DNA of 64,000 nucleotides from OFTM10 sp964344055 (GCA_964344055.1 CAYFLT010000013.1:7043-71042); one strand, 5' to 3'; shown: positions 1 to 7,956, numbered from the stretch's first letter. The notes: generated by a model from the letters alone, not told the origin. Translations and numbers: made by a program.

Positions 1-1
1 C

Positions 2-247
2 GCGGAGGTCATCCCGGAGATCGAAGAACATGGCGTGGCGCTCCATCTCACCGACGTCAAGGGTCCGGTTCGCGACGTCCTGCACCGAGCCGGCCTCTGG
101 GACCACTTCGGCCACCGAATCCATGCGTCGACCCACGATGCCGTCACGGCCATCGCCGCCGAGCGGTCGGGCCCCGAGGACCAACGCCGGTCCGGAGTCG
201 ATGAAGGCGCGTTCCCTCCCCATCCATCCGAATACCCCAATCCCTGA
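2..247 (+). CDS. SulP-family anion permease, C-terminal STAS domain (5' truncated)
   Basis: The gene enters from the left edge, open from base 2. The 81 visible residues read as the end of a STAS domain: a beta-strand/turn segment (HLTDVKGPVRDVL), then the usual helix and the 'HAST..AVTAI' ending, followed by a Pro-rich tail. STAS domains cap SulP sulfate/bicarbonate permeases on the cytoplasmic side, so this is most likely the end of such a permease; the membrane part lies outside the window. A complete SulP gene occurs at 6348-7856. The rhodanese gene starts 16 bp downstream on the same strand, which suggests co-transcription with sulfur-handling enzymes. A free-standing STAS protein cannot be excluded. 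Confidence 0.7.
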   Translation, partial: AEVIPEIEEHGVALHLTDVKGPVRDVLHRAGLWDHFGHRIHASTHDAVTAIAAERSGPEDQRRSGVDEGAFPPHPSEYPNP

Positions 248-263
248 TCCCCTGGAGGCTCAC

Positions 264-880
264 ATGACCACCCCCACATTTCCCGCGGCCGACACCATCG
301 ACTCAGGTGAGCTGCGACGGTTGCTCGATCAGGAACCGGACATCCGCGTTCTCGACGTGCGTACCGGCGGCGAGTTCGAATCCGTACACATCCCGGGGTC
401 GTACAACGTTCCCCTCGACACACTCGGCGAGCACGTCATCGATCTCGCGGACGTCGACCACCCCGTGGTGCTGGTCTGCCAGTCCGGCGGCCGCGCCACC
501 AAGGCCCACGAGAAGCTCACCGGTGCCGGCAAGGACACCCTCCACATCCTCGAGGGCGGCATGGCCGCGTGGCAGGCCAGTGGTGGCGATGTCGTACGGA
601 GTACGAGTTCCCGCTGGGCGTTGGATCGTCAGGTCCGACTGGTAGCCGGGGCGCTGGTGCTCTTCGCCGTGCTGGCGAGTCTGGCGGTGCCCGGCCTCGA
701 GTGGGGGGCCGCGGCGGTCGGTGCGGGACTCGCCTTCTCGGCCATCACCAACACCTGCGCGATGGCGATGTTGCTTGCGAAGCTCCCGTACAACCGGGGC
801 AAGGCGTGCGACATCGCAGNNNNNNNNNNNNNNNNNNNNNNNNNNNNCTCGAGAGCCTCTCGGGCGAAGACGAGCGATGA
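264..880 (+). CDS. Rhodanese domain fused to a DUF2892-type two-helix membrane domain (interrupted by N gap)
   Basis: Residues 1-110 form a rhodanese domain with active-site Cys72 in CQSGGRA, the residue that carries persulfide sulfur. Residues about 126-168 are two hydrophobic helices of the DUF2892 type, ending in the conserved LPYNRG segment, so the enzyme is probably held on the inner membrane face. The start follows GGAGG at 254-258. A 28-N gap (820-847) interrupts the gene. The flank after the gap reads LESLSGEDER-stop in a different frame from the one before it, so the drawn gap length is probably wrong and the stop is at 878-880. That stop overlaps the next rhodanese start (ATGA). Sulfur transfer or sulfane-sulfur detoxification is inferred from the family. 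Confidence 0.8.
820..847. other. Assembly gap (28 N)
   Basis: Run of N inside the rhodanese-DUF2892 gene. For the open frames on both sides to join, the true gap length must be 2 modulo 3, not 28. Confidence 0.99.
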
Positions 881-1179
881 CTCCCCACCGGGATCATCCG
901 GCGTCCGGGTATCGCGACCTGATGGTCGACGGCGCCCAACTGATCGACGTCCGCGAACCGGACGAGGTCGCCGGCGGTGCATTGTGGGGAGCGGTGAACA
1001 TCCCGCTCGGAGATCTAACGGCTCGGGCCGGTGAACTGGACCCGGCTCGTCGAGTGGTCATCGTGTGTCGCAGTGGTGGACGCAGCACGGCTGCGGCACG
1101 AATGCTGACCGCCGCGGGGTTTGGCGATGTGGTGAACCTCTCGGGTGGCATGCTCGCGGTCGCCGGAGACCAGGGTTGA
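877..1179 (+). CDS. Single-domain rhodanese sulfurtransferase
   Basis: This 100-residue protein is one rhodanese domain of the GlpE/PspE size class. It has the entry motif LIDVREPDE (residues 22-30), the persulfide-carrying Cys64 in CRSGGRS, and the terminal NLSGGM segment. The start ATG overlaps the preceding stop, so it is translated with the membrane-anchored rhodanese. It probably accepts sulfane sulfur and passes it on to thiols. The next gene, under its own sulfur-responsive-looking promoter, is an MBL-rhodanese fusion, which supports a role in persulfide handling. The physiological donor and acceptor cannot be read from sequence. Confidence 0.88.
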   Translation: MTPHRDHPASGYRDLMVDGAQLIDVREPDEVAGGALWGAVNIPLGDLTARAGELDPARRVVIVCRSGGRSTAAARMLTAAGFGDVVNLSGGMLAVAGDQG

Positions 1180-1202
1180 CTTGATACCCCCAGGGGTATA
1201 AT
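1176..1202 (+). promoter_or_regulatory. Promoter with CsoR/CstR-type operator in its spacer
   Basis: TTGACT (1176-1181) and a perfect TATAAT (1197-1202) are 15 bp apart. The spacer carries a perfect 16-bp palindrome, ATACCCC-CA-GGGGTAT (1184-1199), which is the operator type bound by the CsoR/RcnR/CstR family. Upstream of rhodanese and MBL genes, CstR (persulfide sensing) is the likelier family member. The short spacer and the overlap with the -10 hexamer fit repression by occlusion. No csoR/cstR gene lies in the window, so the regulator is encoded elsewhere. Confidence 0.8.
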
Positions 1203-1236
1203 GTACGGACATTAAGGTTGAAAGGAAGCTCACACG

Positions 1237-2613
1237 ATGAAGTTCACGCAGTACTACCTCGACTGCCTCTCGCAGGCGTCGTATCTGATCGGCGACGAGA
1301 CCACGGGCCGAGCGGTCGTGGTCGACCCCCGGCGTGACATCGAGGAATACGTGAAGGACGCCGAGGCTGTCGGCCTCACCATCGAGCTGATCCTCGAGAC
1401 GCACTTCCATGCCGATTTCCTCTCGGGGCACCTCGAGCTGGCTGCGGCCACCGGTGCCGCCATCGGCCTCTCGTCGGTCGCCGAGGCCGAATTCGAGGTC
1501 CGCAAGTTCGACGACGGTGAGAAGTACTCGTTGGGTGAGGTCGAGTTGGAGATTCTCCACACGCCCGGCCACACGCCGGAGTCGATCAGCATCGTCGTTC
1601 GTGAGCACGCCGACGACGAGGTCCCTTATGGCGTCCTCACCGGCGACACGCTCTTCATCGGCGACGTCGGTCGGCCCGACCTGCTCGCCTCGATCGGAAT
1701 CACCCGCGACGAGCTCGCCGACAAGCTGTACGACAGCCTTCACGACAAGCTCATGCCGCTTCCCGACGACACCCGCGTGTTCCCGGCGCACGGGGCGGGC
1801 TCGGCCTGTGGCAAGAACCTGAGCACCGAGACCTCCTCCACGATGGGTGAGCAGAAGAGCAGCAACTACGCCCTCCTCGCCCCCGACAAGGCAACCTTCA
1901 TCGACATGGTGACCGAGGGCCAGCCCCCAGCACCCGAGTACTTCGTGTACGACGCCATCCTGAACCGCAAGGATCGTGAGCTTCTCGACGAGACGAATCC
2001 GCCCGAGGCGCTCACGCTCGAGGAGGCCGAGGCGAAGATGGCCGGTGGTGCGATGCTCGTCGATGGCCGGGACCCCGAGGCGTTCGCGGTCGGTCACCTC
2101 ACCGGTGCGATCAATGTCGGACTCGATGGTCGCTACGCCGAGTTCGCAGGTTCGGTCGTTCCGAGTGATGTCGACATCGTGTTGATGGCCGACGAAGGCC
2201 GTGAGACCGAGGCCCGGAACCGTCTCGCTCGCATCGGCTTCGACCGGGTGGTCGGCTATGTCCAGAACCCGACCCAGGTCATGATCGACAATCCGGACAA
2301 GGTCAGCCAGGCGTCGCGGCTGACAGTGCCGGAGCTCGAGGATCGCCTCGCCAACGTCGACGGCCTGCAGTTGGTCGACATCCGCAATCCCGGTGAAGTC
2401 GCCGATGGCGTGATCGAGGGTGCCGCCACCGTGCCGGTCGGTCAGCTCCCCGGCCGCGTCGAGGAACTGGACCCGGCTGCGCCGACCGTCGTCTACTGCG
2501 CCGGGGGCTATCGGTCATCGGTGGCCGCGAGCTACCTCCGTCAGGCCGGATTCGCCGACGTCTCCGACCTGCTCGGCGGCTACGGCGCTTGGAACGAGAT
2601 GGCTCGGGTCTGA
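1237..2613 (+). CDS. MBL-fold hydrolase/persulfide dioxygenase-like protein with two rhodanese domains
   Basis: 458 residues. The metallo-beta-lactamase domain (about 1-245) has metal ligands H56-x-H58-x-D60, H112 (GHTPES), D137 (TGD) and H185 (PAHG), the ETHE1/persulfide-dioxygenase-like arrangement. A first rhodanese domain (about 258-345) has no cysteine at its active-site loop (LMADEGRE) and is probably non-catalytic. A second (about 362-455) has Cys421 in CAGGYRSS. This is the CstB-like architecture that oxidises low-molecular-weight persulfides. The start is preceded by AAGGAAG and lies 35 nt after the TATAAT. Expression is probably induced by sulfide or persulfide through the 1184-1199 operator. 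Whether it releases thiosulfate or sulfite is not decidable here. Confidence 0.9.
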   Translation: MKFTQYYLDCLSQASYLIGDETTGRAVVVDPRRDIEEYVKDAEAVGLTIELILETHFHADFLSGHLELAAATGAAIGLSSVAEAEFEVRKFDDGEKYSLGEVELEILHTPGHTPESISIVVREHADDEVPYGVLTGDTLFIGDVGRPDLLASIGITRDELADKLYDSLHDKLMPLPDDTRVFPAHGAGSACGKNLSTETSSTMGEQKSSNYALLAPDKATFIDMVTEGQPPAPEYFVYDAILNRKDRELLDETNPPEALTLEEAEAKMAGGAMLVDGRDPEAFAVGHLTGAINVGLDGRYAEFAGSVVPSDVDIVLMADEGRETEARNRLARIGFDRVVGYVQNPTQVMIDNPDKVSQASRLTVPELEDRLANVDGLQLVDIRNPGEVADGVIEGAATVPVGQLPGRVEELDPAAPTVVYCAGGYRSSVAASYLRQAGFADVSDLLGGYGAWNEMARV

Positions 2614-2620
2614 TCCCCGA

Positions 2621-2658
2621 CGTGAGTACGGCAGGTGTCCGAACGTGTCGTACTCACG
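2621..2658 (+). terminator. Inverted repeat downstream of the MBL-rhodanese gene
   Basis: CGTGAGTACG (2621-2630) pairs perfectly with CGTACTCACG (2649-2658) across an 18-nt loop. It starts 8 nt after the stop codon and is placed like a terminator or attenuator, but has no U-tract. The loop contains GTGTCCGAACG, an 11-mer also present at 51030-51040. Confidence 0.45.
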
Positions 2659-2793
2659 GACTGGCCCTGCGTCGTTCTCCCCGCGGCCACCGAGAGAGGC
2701 GGGGCTAACGCGGTGATGGGCGCGTCCGACATAGGTTTGGAGTTCCCCATTCGACGTCGGACGTCTGCGTTCCCGGCGTCCCAGGAGTCCGCC

Positions 2794-3630
2794 ATGCCCA
2801 GGCCCCGCCTTCTCGCCCTTCTCTGCACCGTGACCCTGCTCTCGGCCGCCTGCGGCAGCGATGATCCGGCGGGGTCCAACCGCACGTCGACCGAGATGGA
2901 GATGTCCGATGGCGACTCCGACGGGGACGACATGGGCCACGACACCGATCACGACATGGCCGGCGACGAGTCCATGGACGAGGGCAATGGTGACGATCAC
3001 GACCATGCCCACGGTGACGAGGCGGTGCTGACCGAATGGCCGGCTGAGCTCGACCAGCCCTCGGTCACTCTCGATGCTCGGGCTGAGGTCGGCGGCGTGG
3101 TCGAGCTGTCGATCGCCATCACCGGCTTCGACATCGTCAGTGGCGACATCGCGGACCCGGCCCCCAACATGGGCCACGTCCACGTCTACGTCGACGGTGT
3201 CGATCAAGGAATGTTCTTCGACCACGACATCCGCCTCACGGGGGTGCCGGCCGGTGAACATCAACTCATGATCGAGCTGTCAGCGGTCGATCACTCTGTC
3301 TTCGCACTCGACGGCACCCCCATGCGTTTCATGGCGACGATCGACGTGCCCGGCGAGGTCGAGGAAGCCGACGTCACCATCACGGTGGCCATCGACGAGT
3401 CGGGCGGGATCGACCGTCTGGTCGAGGCGGAGGCATCGATCGGTGATCTCGTGGAGATCACGGTCACCTCCCAGGTCGACGAGGAATTGCACGTGCACGC
3501 GTACGACCACGTGGCCGAGCTGATCGCAGGCCAGACCGCCGTCCTTCGATTCGAGGCGGAGATCCCAGGCGTCTTCGAAATCGAGCTCGAGGGATCCGGT
3601 CTCCAGGTGATCGAGCTCACCGTCTCCTGA
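2794..3630 (+). CDS. His/Asp-rich secreted lipoprotein with cupredoxin-like C-terminus
   Basis: 278 residues with a lipoprotein signal peptide and a lipobox ending at Cys20 (LLSAAC). A low-complexity stretch rich in Asp, His, Met and Glu (about 30-75) looks suited to loosely binding metal ions. A middle beta-sandwich segment contains MGHVHVYVDG and DHSVFALDG, and the C-terminal ~85 residues resemble a cupredoxin-like fold but lack an obvious full copper-site motif. The chosen ATG has CAGGAG upstream and puts the signal peptide at the N-terminus. It lies outside the membrane, anchored by lipid. Metal storage or delivery is a guess. The gene stands alone between the sulfur module and a convergent operon. 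Confidence 0.75.
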   Translation: MPRPRLLALLCTVTLLSAACGSDDPAGSNRTSTEMEMSDGDSDGDDMGHDTDHDMAGDESMDEGNGDDHDHAHGDEAVLTEWPAELDQPSVTLDARAEVGGVVELSIAITGFDIVSGDIADPAPNMGHVHVYVDGVDQGMFFDHDIRLTGVPAGEHQLMIELSAVDHSVFALDGTPMRFMATIDVPGEVEEADVTITVAIDESGGIDRLVEAEASIGDLVEITVTSQVDEELHVHAYDHVAELIAGQTAVLRFEAEIPGVFEIELEGSGLQVIELTVS

Positions 3631-3642
3631 CTGGGACCCGTT

Positions 3643-4263
3643 CTACGCGTGGTCGAGGCTCGGCATCCAGTCGCCTCGGCCTGCCCGCGTGAGATCCAGG
3701 AAGTGCCACACCGGCGAGAGCAGGTCGACGCCGCGCCAGTGCTCGTCGATGATGTGCGCGCCGCCGGAGTAGGTCAGTCGGGGTGAGCCATCGCCGAGCT
3801 CGAACACCGAGAGGAACGGCCATTGATTGCCTGACGCGTCCTCGCCGCCGATGTCGGCCTTGAACGTGTTCTCGGCGGCACTCAGCCACTGGAGATCCGT
3901 CCAACCCCGGTCCCGTGCGACCTCCTCGGTTCGCTCGACGCTCGCGGCCGTGACGAGGGCGACGTCGACGGACGCGGCGAGATGGTGGGCGACCGCATTC
4001 CAGCCGTCGGCCCACATCGAACACATCGGGCAGGGTTCGGCCTGCTGCTTGCCGAGCATGAAGTGGTACAGCACCAGTGAACGATCGGGGGAGGTGAAGA
4101 GCTCGCTAAGTCGCACCGGCCCTTCCGCGCTGTTGAACTCGTAGTCCTCGACCAGGGGGCCGGGTGGGAGCTTTCGGCGGAGGGCCGCAACTTCCTCCCG
4201 CTGCTGCATCAGGGCGAGTTCGGCTTGCCTCAAGGCTTCGCGCTGTTCCTCGTAGTCGGTCAT
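3643..4263 (-). CDS. DUF899 thioredoxin-fold protein
   Basis: 206 residues. After a charged N-terminal helix (about 5-32), the DUF899 body begins with YEFNS and contains CPMCSMWADGW (Cys78, Cys81) in a thioredoxin-like position, then the typical 'hdW.g..l..VW..LDL' ending near the C-terminus. DUF899 proteins have a thioredoxin-like fold, often sit with ArsR and AHSA1 genes, and have no settled reaction. The start codon overlaps the stop of the AHSA1 gene by ATGA, so it is the third gene of an ArsR-AHSA1-DUF899 operon. Its stop faces the lipoprotein gene 12 bp away. Confidence 0.85.
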   Translation of the reverse strand: MTDYEEQREALRQAELALMQQREEVAALRRKLPPGPLVEDYEFNSAEGPVRLSELFTSPDRSLVLYHFMLGKQQAEPCPMCSMWADGWNAVAHHLAASVDVALVTAASVERTEEVARDRGWTDLQWLSAAENTFKADIGGEDASGNQWPFLSVFELGDGSPRLTYSGGAHIIDEHWRGVDLLSPVWHFLDLTRAGRGDWMPSLDHA

Positions 4264-4706
4264 GGTTCCTCCTCGTCGATCTGGGAGACGTCGATCGGAC
4301 CGGGGGCGCCGCCCCTCACGGTGACGGTCAGTCGCTCCAGGAAATAGCGCCAGCCGGCCCGGTGGCCCGCGGCCACGGGGAGGGGAAGTCCGGCGTGGGT
4401 GAGGGTGAGGTCGGTGTGATCCGGTCCGCCGGTGAGTTCGATCGTCACGGTCGACGATCCGGGCGGAACCTCGGAGTTGTCGATCCAGCCCCAGCTGAAG
4501 ACCACCCGGTGCGGCGGCTCGATGTCGAGGAAGCGACCGTCGACGACATCCCCACCGGTGATGTCGACATGGAATCGTCCACCCGGGTGCGGCTCCACCT
4601 CTCCGGACACGCCGAGCCAAGCCAGCAGCTTCGTGCTGTCGGTGAGGAACTCGAAGACGAGCGAGGGCGGCGCCGCGATCCGTCGTTCGATCACGAGCTC
4701 AGCCAT
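4260..4706 (-). CDS. AHSA1/SRPBCC-domain protein
   Basis: 148 residues forming one Activator-of-Hsp90 homologue-1 (SRPBCC) domain: VIERRIAAPPSLVFEFLTD at the N-terminus, then 'HPGGRFHVDITGG', 'RVVFSWGW' and 'LTLTHAGLP', all standard for the family. These helix-grip folds bind small hydrophobic ligands; no catalytic role is known for this subgroup. I chose ATG 4706 (MAELVIERR), which overlaps the ArsR stop by 8 bp; an upstream ATG at 4718 is possible. AHSA1 genes next to ArsR regulators are very common, and the pair is probably co-regulated through the palindrome at 5053-5068. Confidence 0.88.
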   Translation of the reverse strand: MAELVIERRIAAPPSLVFEFLTDSTKLLAWLGVSGEVEPHPGGRFHVDITGGDVVDGRFLDIEPPHRVVFSWGWIDNSEVPPGSSTVTIELTGGPDHTDLTLTHAGLPLPVAAGHRAGWRYFLERLTVTVRGGAPGPIDVSQIDEEEP

Positions 4707-5037
4707 CGGTGGCCCCACTGCGGCGTGCGTGTTCGAGCTCAGCCTCGGCGGTGAGGCGATCGAGGGCTCCGGTCCAGAAGTCCTCGAGCCATGCCCGCAA
4801 CTCGGTGAGGGCGTCGGGATCGGACCGGTAGTAGCGGCGAGTGCCCTCGTGACGCACGGTCACGAGTTCGGCGTCACGGAGCACGCGCAGATGTTGGGAG
4901 ATCGCGGGGCGACTGATCGGGAAGTTTGCAGCGATCGTGCCGGCGGTGCATTCGCGGTCGCGGACGACCCGCAGGATCTCACGTCGGGTGGGATCGGCCA
5001 GCGCGTGGGCGGATCGATCGAGGGTCGTGGTGGACAC
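4699..5037 (-). CDS. ArsR/SmtB-family repressor
   Basis: 112 residues of winged-helix ArsR type. 'ALADPTRREILRVV' opens the fold, the recognition helix is near residues 40-62 (SRPAISQHLRVLRDAELV), and the wing contains GTRRYYRSD. There are no Cys clusters in the metal-site positions, so it is not an evident metal sensor; this matches the non-metal ArsR group that pairs with AHSA1 proteins. Translation starts at GTG 5037, exactly 6 nt after TAGGGT on the minus strand, which suggests a leaderless mRNA. A perfect palindrome just upstream is the likely autoregulatory operator. Confidence 0.9.
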   Translation of the reverse strand: MSTTTLDRSAHALADPTRREILRVVRDRECTAGTIAANFPISRPAISQHLRVLRDAELVTVRHEGTRRYYRSDPDALTELRAWLEDFWTGALDRLTAEAELEHARRSGATDG

Positions 5038-5043
5038 GGCATC

Positions 5044-5068
5044 ACCCTATGTGTAAGCAAGTGCTTAC
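5044..5068 (-). promoter_or_regulatory. arsR leaderless promoter and ArsR operator
   Basis: Perfect 16-bp palindrome GTAAGCA-AG-TGCTTAC (5053-5068), with TAGGGT (minus strand, 5049-5044) 6 nt before GTG 5037. The palindrome lies in the spacer/-35 region of this promoter, as expected for autorepression. It also covers the stop codon (5065-5067) of the upstream malonyl-CoA decarboxylase gene. Confidence 0.8.
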
Positions 5069-6336
5069 GCAAGAGCCAGGCGGCCGACCTCCTCGCTGTG
5101 GGCCACACGGAACTCGTTGACGTAGGCCTCGTGATTGTCGGTGAGCTGGGCCGGGTCGTAGACGTAGTTGACGAGCATGCCGAACGACTCGTGCAGTCCC
5201 TTCTCGGACAGGTCGCCGCCCCAGTTGATCCGTTCCAGCCGGGCCCCATTGCGGAGGTGGAAGCGAGCCACCGGGTCACGGGGCTGCACCCGGCGCTTCG
5301 CCAGCACGAGGTAGCGGGCGCACGCGCGGACCAGATCGTCCTCGAGTTCGGGGTCGAACTCAGGGGTCGGCGCCAGGATGCTCTCGACAGCCTCACGCGG
5401 CAGGCCACCCCCGGTCGAGTCGACCCACGCCCGGAAGCCGGGCACCGGCGAAAGGGTCGAGAAGGTCCCGACACTCGGCACCGTGCTGCCGAGTTCGGCG
5501 GTCACCCGTTTGATCAGGAAGCTGCCGAGCGGGATCGATTGGAGTCCGGCCTGACAGTTCGTGATCGAATAGAAGATCGCGGTGTCGGGGTCGAGTTCCT
5601 CGTCGGGACGTGGCGGAGGGGCATCGATCACAGCCTGGATCGAGCCCTGCAACCCCCTGGTGAGCGCGACCTCCACGAAGATGAGCGGCTCGTTCGGGAG
5701 GCTGGGGTGGAAGAAGCCAAAACAACGCCGGTCCCGCTGGAGGCGCCGATGGAGGTCGTCCCACCCGCGGATCTCGTGAACTGCCTCGTACTCGATGAGC
5801 TTCTCGAGTACCACGGCGGGTGTCTCCCAGTCGATCTGTTCGAGCCGCAGGAAGCCGCGATTGAACCAGGAGCCCAGCAGATGGGCCATGTCGCGCTCGA
5901 CGATTCGGAGCTCGGGACACTCGACGGTCGCCGCGATGCAGTCGGCCCGCATCCGGAGCAGCGTCTCCATCCCACCAGGGCCGGTGTTGATCGACCGGAA
6001 CAGCGGGAGCCGGGGTGCCTCGGCGTCGTCGGCCAGTCGTTGGGCCATGGCCGGGCCGGGGAACTCCCGATACGCCTCAATGCTGGCGTCGACGGCTTCG
6101 GGATCGGGTGAGAACTCGTCGAGCAGGAAGCTGAAGAACTCGACTCGGGTCGCTTCGTCGAGGGCGGCGTAGCGCCGTATGACCTGCTCGGCGAGGCTGG
6201 CCGTGGAGGCCTCTCCTCGGATCCGGGCCAGGGCGTGGCACGTCGCCTTCAGTACCCCGAGGGCCGCGTTCGGCGATGGCTCCACGGCCGCGAAGTGTAG
6301 GGGGCCGGGACGACCCTGAACTTCGATGCTCGGCAT
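5065..6336 (-). CDS. Malonyl-CoA decarboxylase
   Basis: 423 residues matching the MCD family over the whole length: an N-terminal helical oligomerisation part, then a GNAT-like catalytic part. The catalytic pair is visible as Ser257 in FYSITNCQ and His360 in ARFHLRNGA, and the segment 'GLQSIPLGSFLIKRV' is diagnostic. The enzyme converts malonyl-CoA to acetyl-CoA and CO2. ATG 6336 is only 11 bp from the divergent SulP start, so an internal start (for example a GTG near residue 18) is possible. The gene runs into the arsR promoter. A role in dicarboxylate use or in tuning fatty-acid precursor supply is inference. Confidence 0.9.
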   Translation of the reverse strand: MPSIEVQGRPGPLHFAAVEPSPNAALGVLKATCHALARIRGEASTASLAEQVIRRYAALDEATRVEFFSFLLDEFSPDPEAVDASIEAYREFPGPAMAQRLADDAEAPRLPLFRSINTGPGGMETLLRMRADCIAATVECPELRIVERDMAHLLGSWFNRGFLRLEQIDWETPAVVLEKLIEYEAVHEIRGWDDLHRRLQRDRRCFGFFHPSLPNEPLIFVEVALTRGLQGSIQAVIDAPPPRPDEELDPDTAIFYSITNCQAGLQSIPLGSFLIKRVTAELGSTVPSVGTFSTLSPVPGFRAWVDSTGGGLPREAVESILAPTPEFDPELEDDLVRACARYLVLAKRRVQPRDPVARFHLRNGARLERINWGGDLSEKGLHESFGMLVNYVYDPAQLTDNHEAYVNEFRVAHSEEVGRLALA

Positions 6337-6341
6337 ACAGT
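6336..6341 (+). promoter_or_regulatory. -10 hexamer of leaderless SulP gene
   Basis: TACAGT lies exactly 6 nt before GTG 6348, a spacing that recurs in this window. It supports the GTG start for the SulP gene. Confidence 0.5.
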
Positions 6342-6347
6342 GTCACG

Positions 6348-7856
6348 GTGTCTCGGCCACAGCTTCGCGTCAGTCCTCCCAGCACCGGGGACCTGATCGC
6401 GGGACTGTCGGTCGCTCTGGTCGCGATCCCCCAGTCACTGGCCTACGCCGAGCTCGCGGGACTCCCGGCCCAGTACGGGTTGTTCGCCTCCGCCCTGCCG
6501 TCGCTCCTCGCGGCTGCGTTCGTGTCGTCCCGGTATCTACAGACCGGGCCCGTCGCGCTGACGGCCCTCCTCACGTTCGGCGCGCTCGAGCCCCTGGCCG
6601 ATCCGGCGTCCGGCGAATACATCGCCATGGCGGCGTTGCTCGCCCTGTTGGTAGGCATCATGCGGGTCGCGTTGGGGCTTCTCCGGCTCGGAAGTGTTGC
6701 CTACCTCCTCTCCGAGCCGGTCCTGATCGGATTCACCACCGGCGCCGCGGTGCTGATCCTCTCCTCTCAGCTGCCGAAGGTCTTCGACGTCGTCCCGGCG
6801 GGCGACGGGGTACTGGCCGACGCATTCCAAGCTCTGACCAGTCCAGGTGATTGGAAGTGGCAGGCGTTGGCCTTTTCGGCCATGACGTTCGTCGCGATAT
6901 TCGGTGGGCGGCGGATTCATCGCCTCTTCCCGGGCGTCCTGTTCGCCGTGATCGTCGGTGTGCTGATCAGCGGCACGGCCGACTACGACGGTTCGATCGT
7001 GGGGGAGCTCGATGGCGGCTTCGTCTCGCTCAGCCTGGACTTCCCCTGGGAGTCGGTCGGCGATCTCGTCATCCCGGCGTTGGCGATCGCGTTGGTCGGC
7101 TTCGCCGAGCCCTCGTCCATCGCCCGGACGTTCGCCGCGGAGGAACGGCTGCCGTGGAACGCCAACAAGGAGATGGTGAGCCAGGGCATCGCCAACCTCG
7201 CGGCCGGCGTGTCGGGCGCATTCCCGGTCGGCGGTTCGTTCTCCCGCAGCTCGCTGAATCGTCTGGCCGGCGCCACCAGCCCGTGGGCCGGTGCCATCAC
7301 GGGAGCCTTCGTCCTCTTCGCCCTCCCACTCACGCCGATGCTCGAGGAACTCCCTCGAGCGATTCTCGGCGCAATCGTTGTGGGGGCCGTGCTGAAACTG
7401 ATCCGGTTGCGGGAGTTGCTCGAACTCATTCGCCAGTCCGGCGTTCAGGCCGTGGTCGGCATCGGCACGCTCGTGGCCACCCTGGCCTCGGCGCCACGAG
7501 TCGAACGAGGAGTCCTGATCGGGATCGGGTTGGCCTTCGCGGCCCACCTCTACCGCGAGATGAGCGTGTCGGCCCAGAGTCGACGGCACGGCGACACCGT
7601 CACGGTCACCCCGCACGGCGTGCTCTGGTTCGCCACCGTGCCCCAGATCGAGCGGGCGATCCGCCGCGAGCTCGCCGAGCACTTGGAGGTCGAACACGTC
7701 GTTGTCGATTTGGGGGCCATAGGCCGTCTCGACTTCTCCGGTGCGGCCGCGTTGGCCCGAATCGTCGACGAACTACGAGGCACCGGCGTGACCGTCGAGA
7801 TCGTCAACGTGAACCCCGGCGCGGCCCGGGGCGTCAGCGTCCACCTCGACGACTAG
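6348..7856 (+). CDS. SulP-family anion transporter with STAS domain
   Basis: 502 residues. The SulP signature segment 'GDLIAGLSVALVAIPQSLAYAELAG' (about 13-37) opens a membrane domain of roughly 10-14 hydrophobic helices. 'GGSFSRSSLNRLAGA' near residue 300 is the conserved TM8-TM9 anion-site region. The last ~110 residues form a STAS domain (VVVDLGAIGRLDFSGAAAL). It imports sulfate or another oxyanion, or bicarbonate; the substrate cannot be told from sequence. The start is GTG 6348, supported by TACAGT 6 nt upstream. It is a single gene, divergent from malonyl-CoA decarboxylase, and the second SulP in the window. Confidence 0.92.
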   Translation: MSRPQLRVSPPSTGDLIAGLSVALVAIPQSLAYAELAGLPAQYGLFASALPSLLAAAFVSSRYLQTGPVALTALLTFGALEPLADPASGEYIAMAALLALLVGIMRVALGLLRLGSVAYLLSEPVLIGFTTGAAVLILSSQLPKVFDVVPAGDGVLADAFQALTSPGDWKWQALAFSAMTFVAIFGGRRIHRLFPGVLFAVIVGVLISGTADYDGSIVGELDGGFVSLSLDFPWESVGDLVIPALAIALVGFAEPSSIARTFAAEERLPWNANKEMVSQGIANLAAGVSGAFPVGGSFSRSSLNRLAGATSPWAGAITGAFVLFALPLTPMLEELPRAILGAIVVGAVLKLIRLRELLELIRQSGVQAVVGIGTLVATLASAPRVERGVLIGIGLAFAAHLYREMSVSAQSRRHGDTVTVTPHGVLWFATVPQIERAIRRELAEHLEVEHVVVDLGAIGRLDFSGAAALARIVDELRGTGVTVEIVNVNPGAARGVSVHLDD

Positions 7857-7956
7857 GACTCGCGACTGCAGCGTCGGGCTGCCACTCCGAATCGCGTCTC
7901 GACAACGCAGAGTGGTCAGTGTCATACTCGCCGCTCCTGTCGGGGAGGAGAGGCGG

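Noticed and set aside
4432..6111. 559-codon plus-strand open frame opposite the AHSA1, ArsR and malonyl-CoA decarboxylase genes
   Set aside because: Antisense shadow typical of high-GC DNA; its composition is Gly/Arg/Val-rich without domain signals, while the minus strand encodes clear family members.
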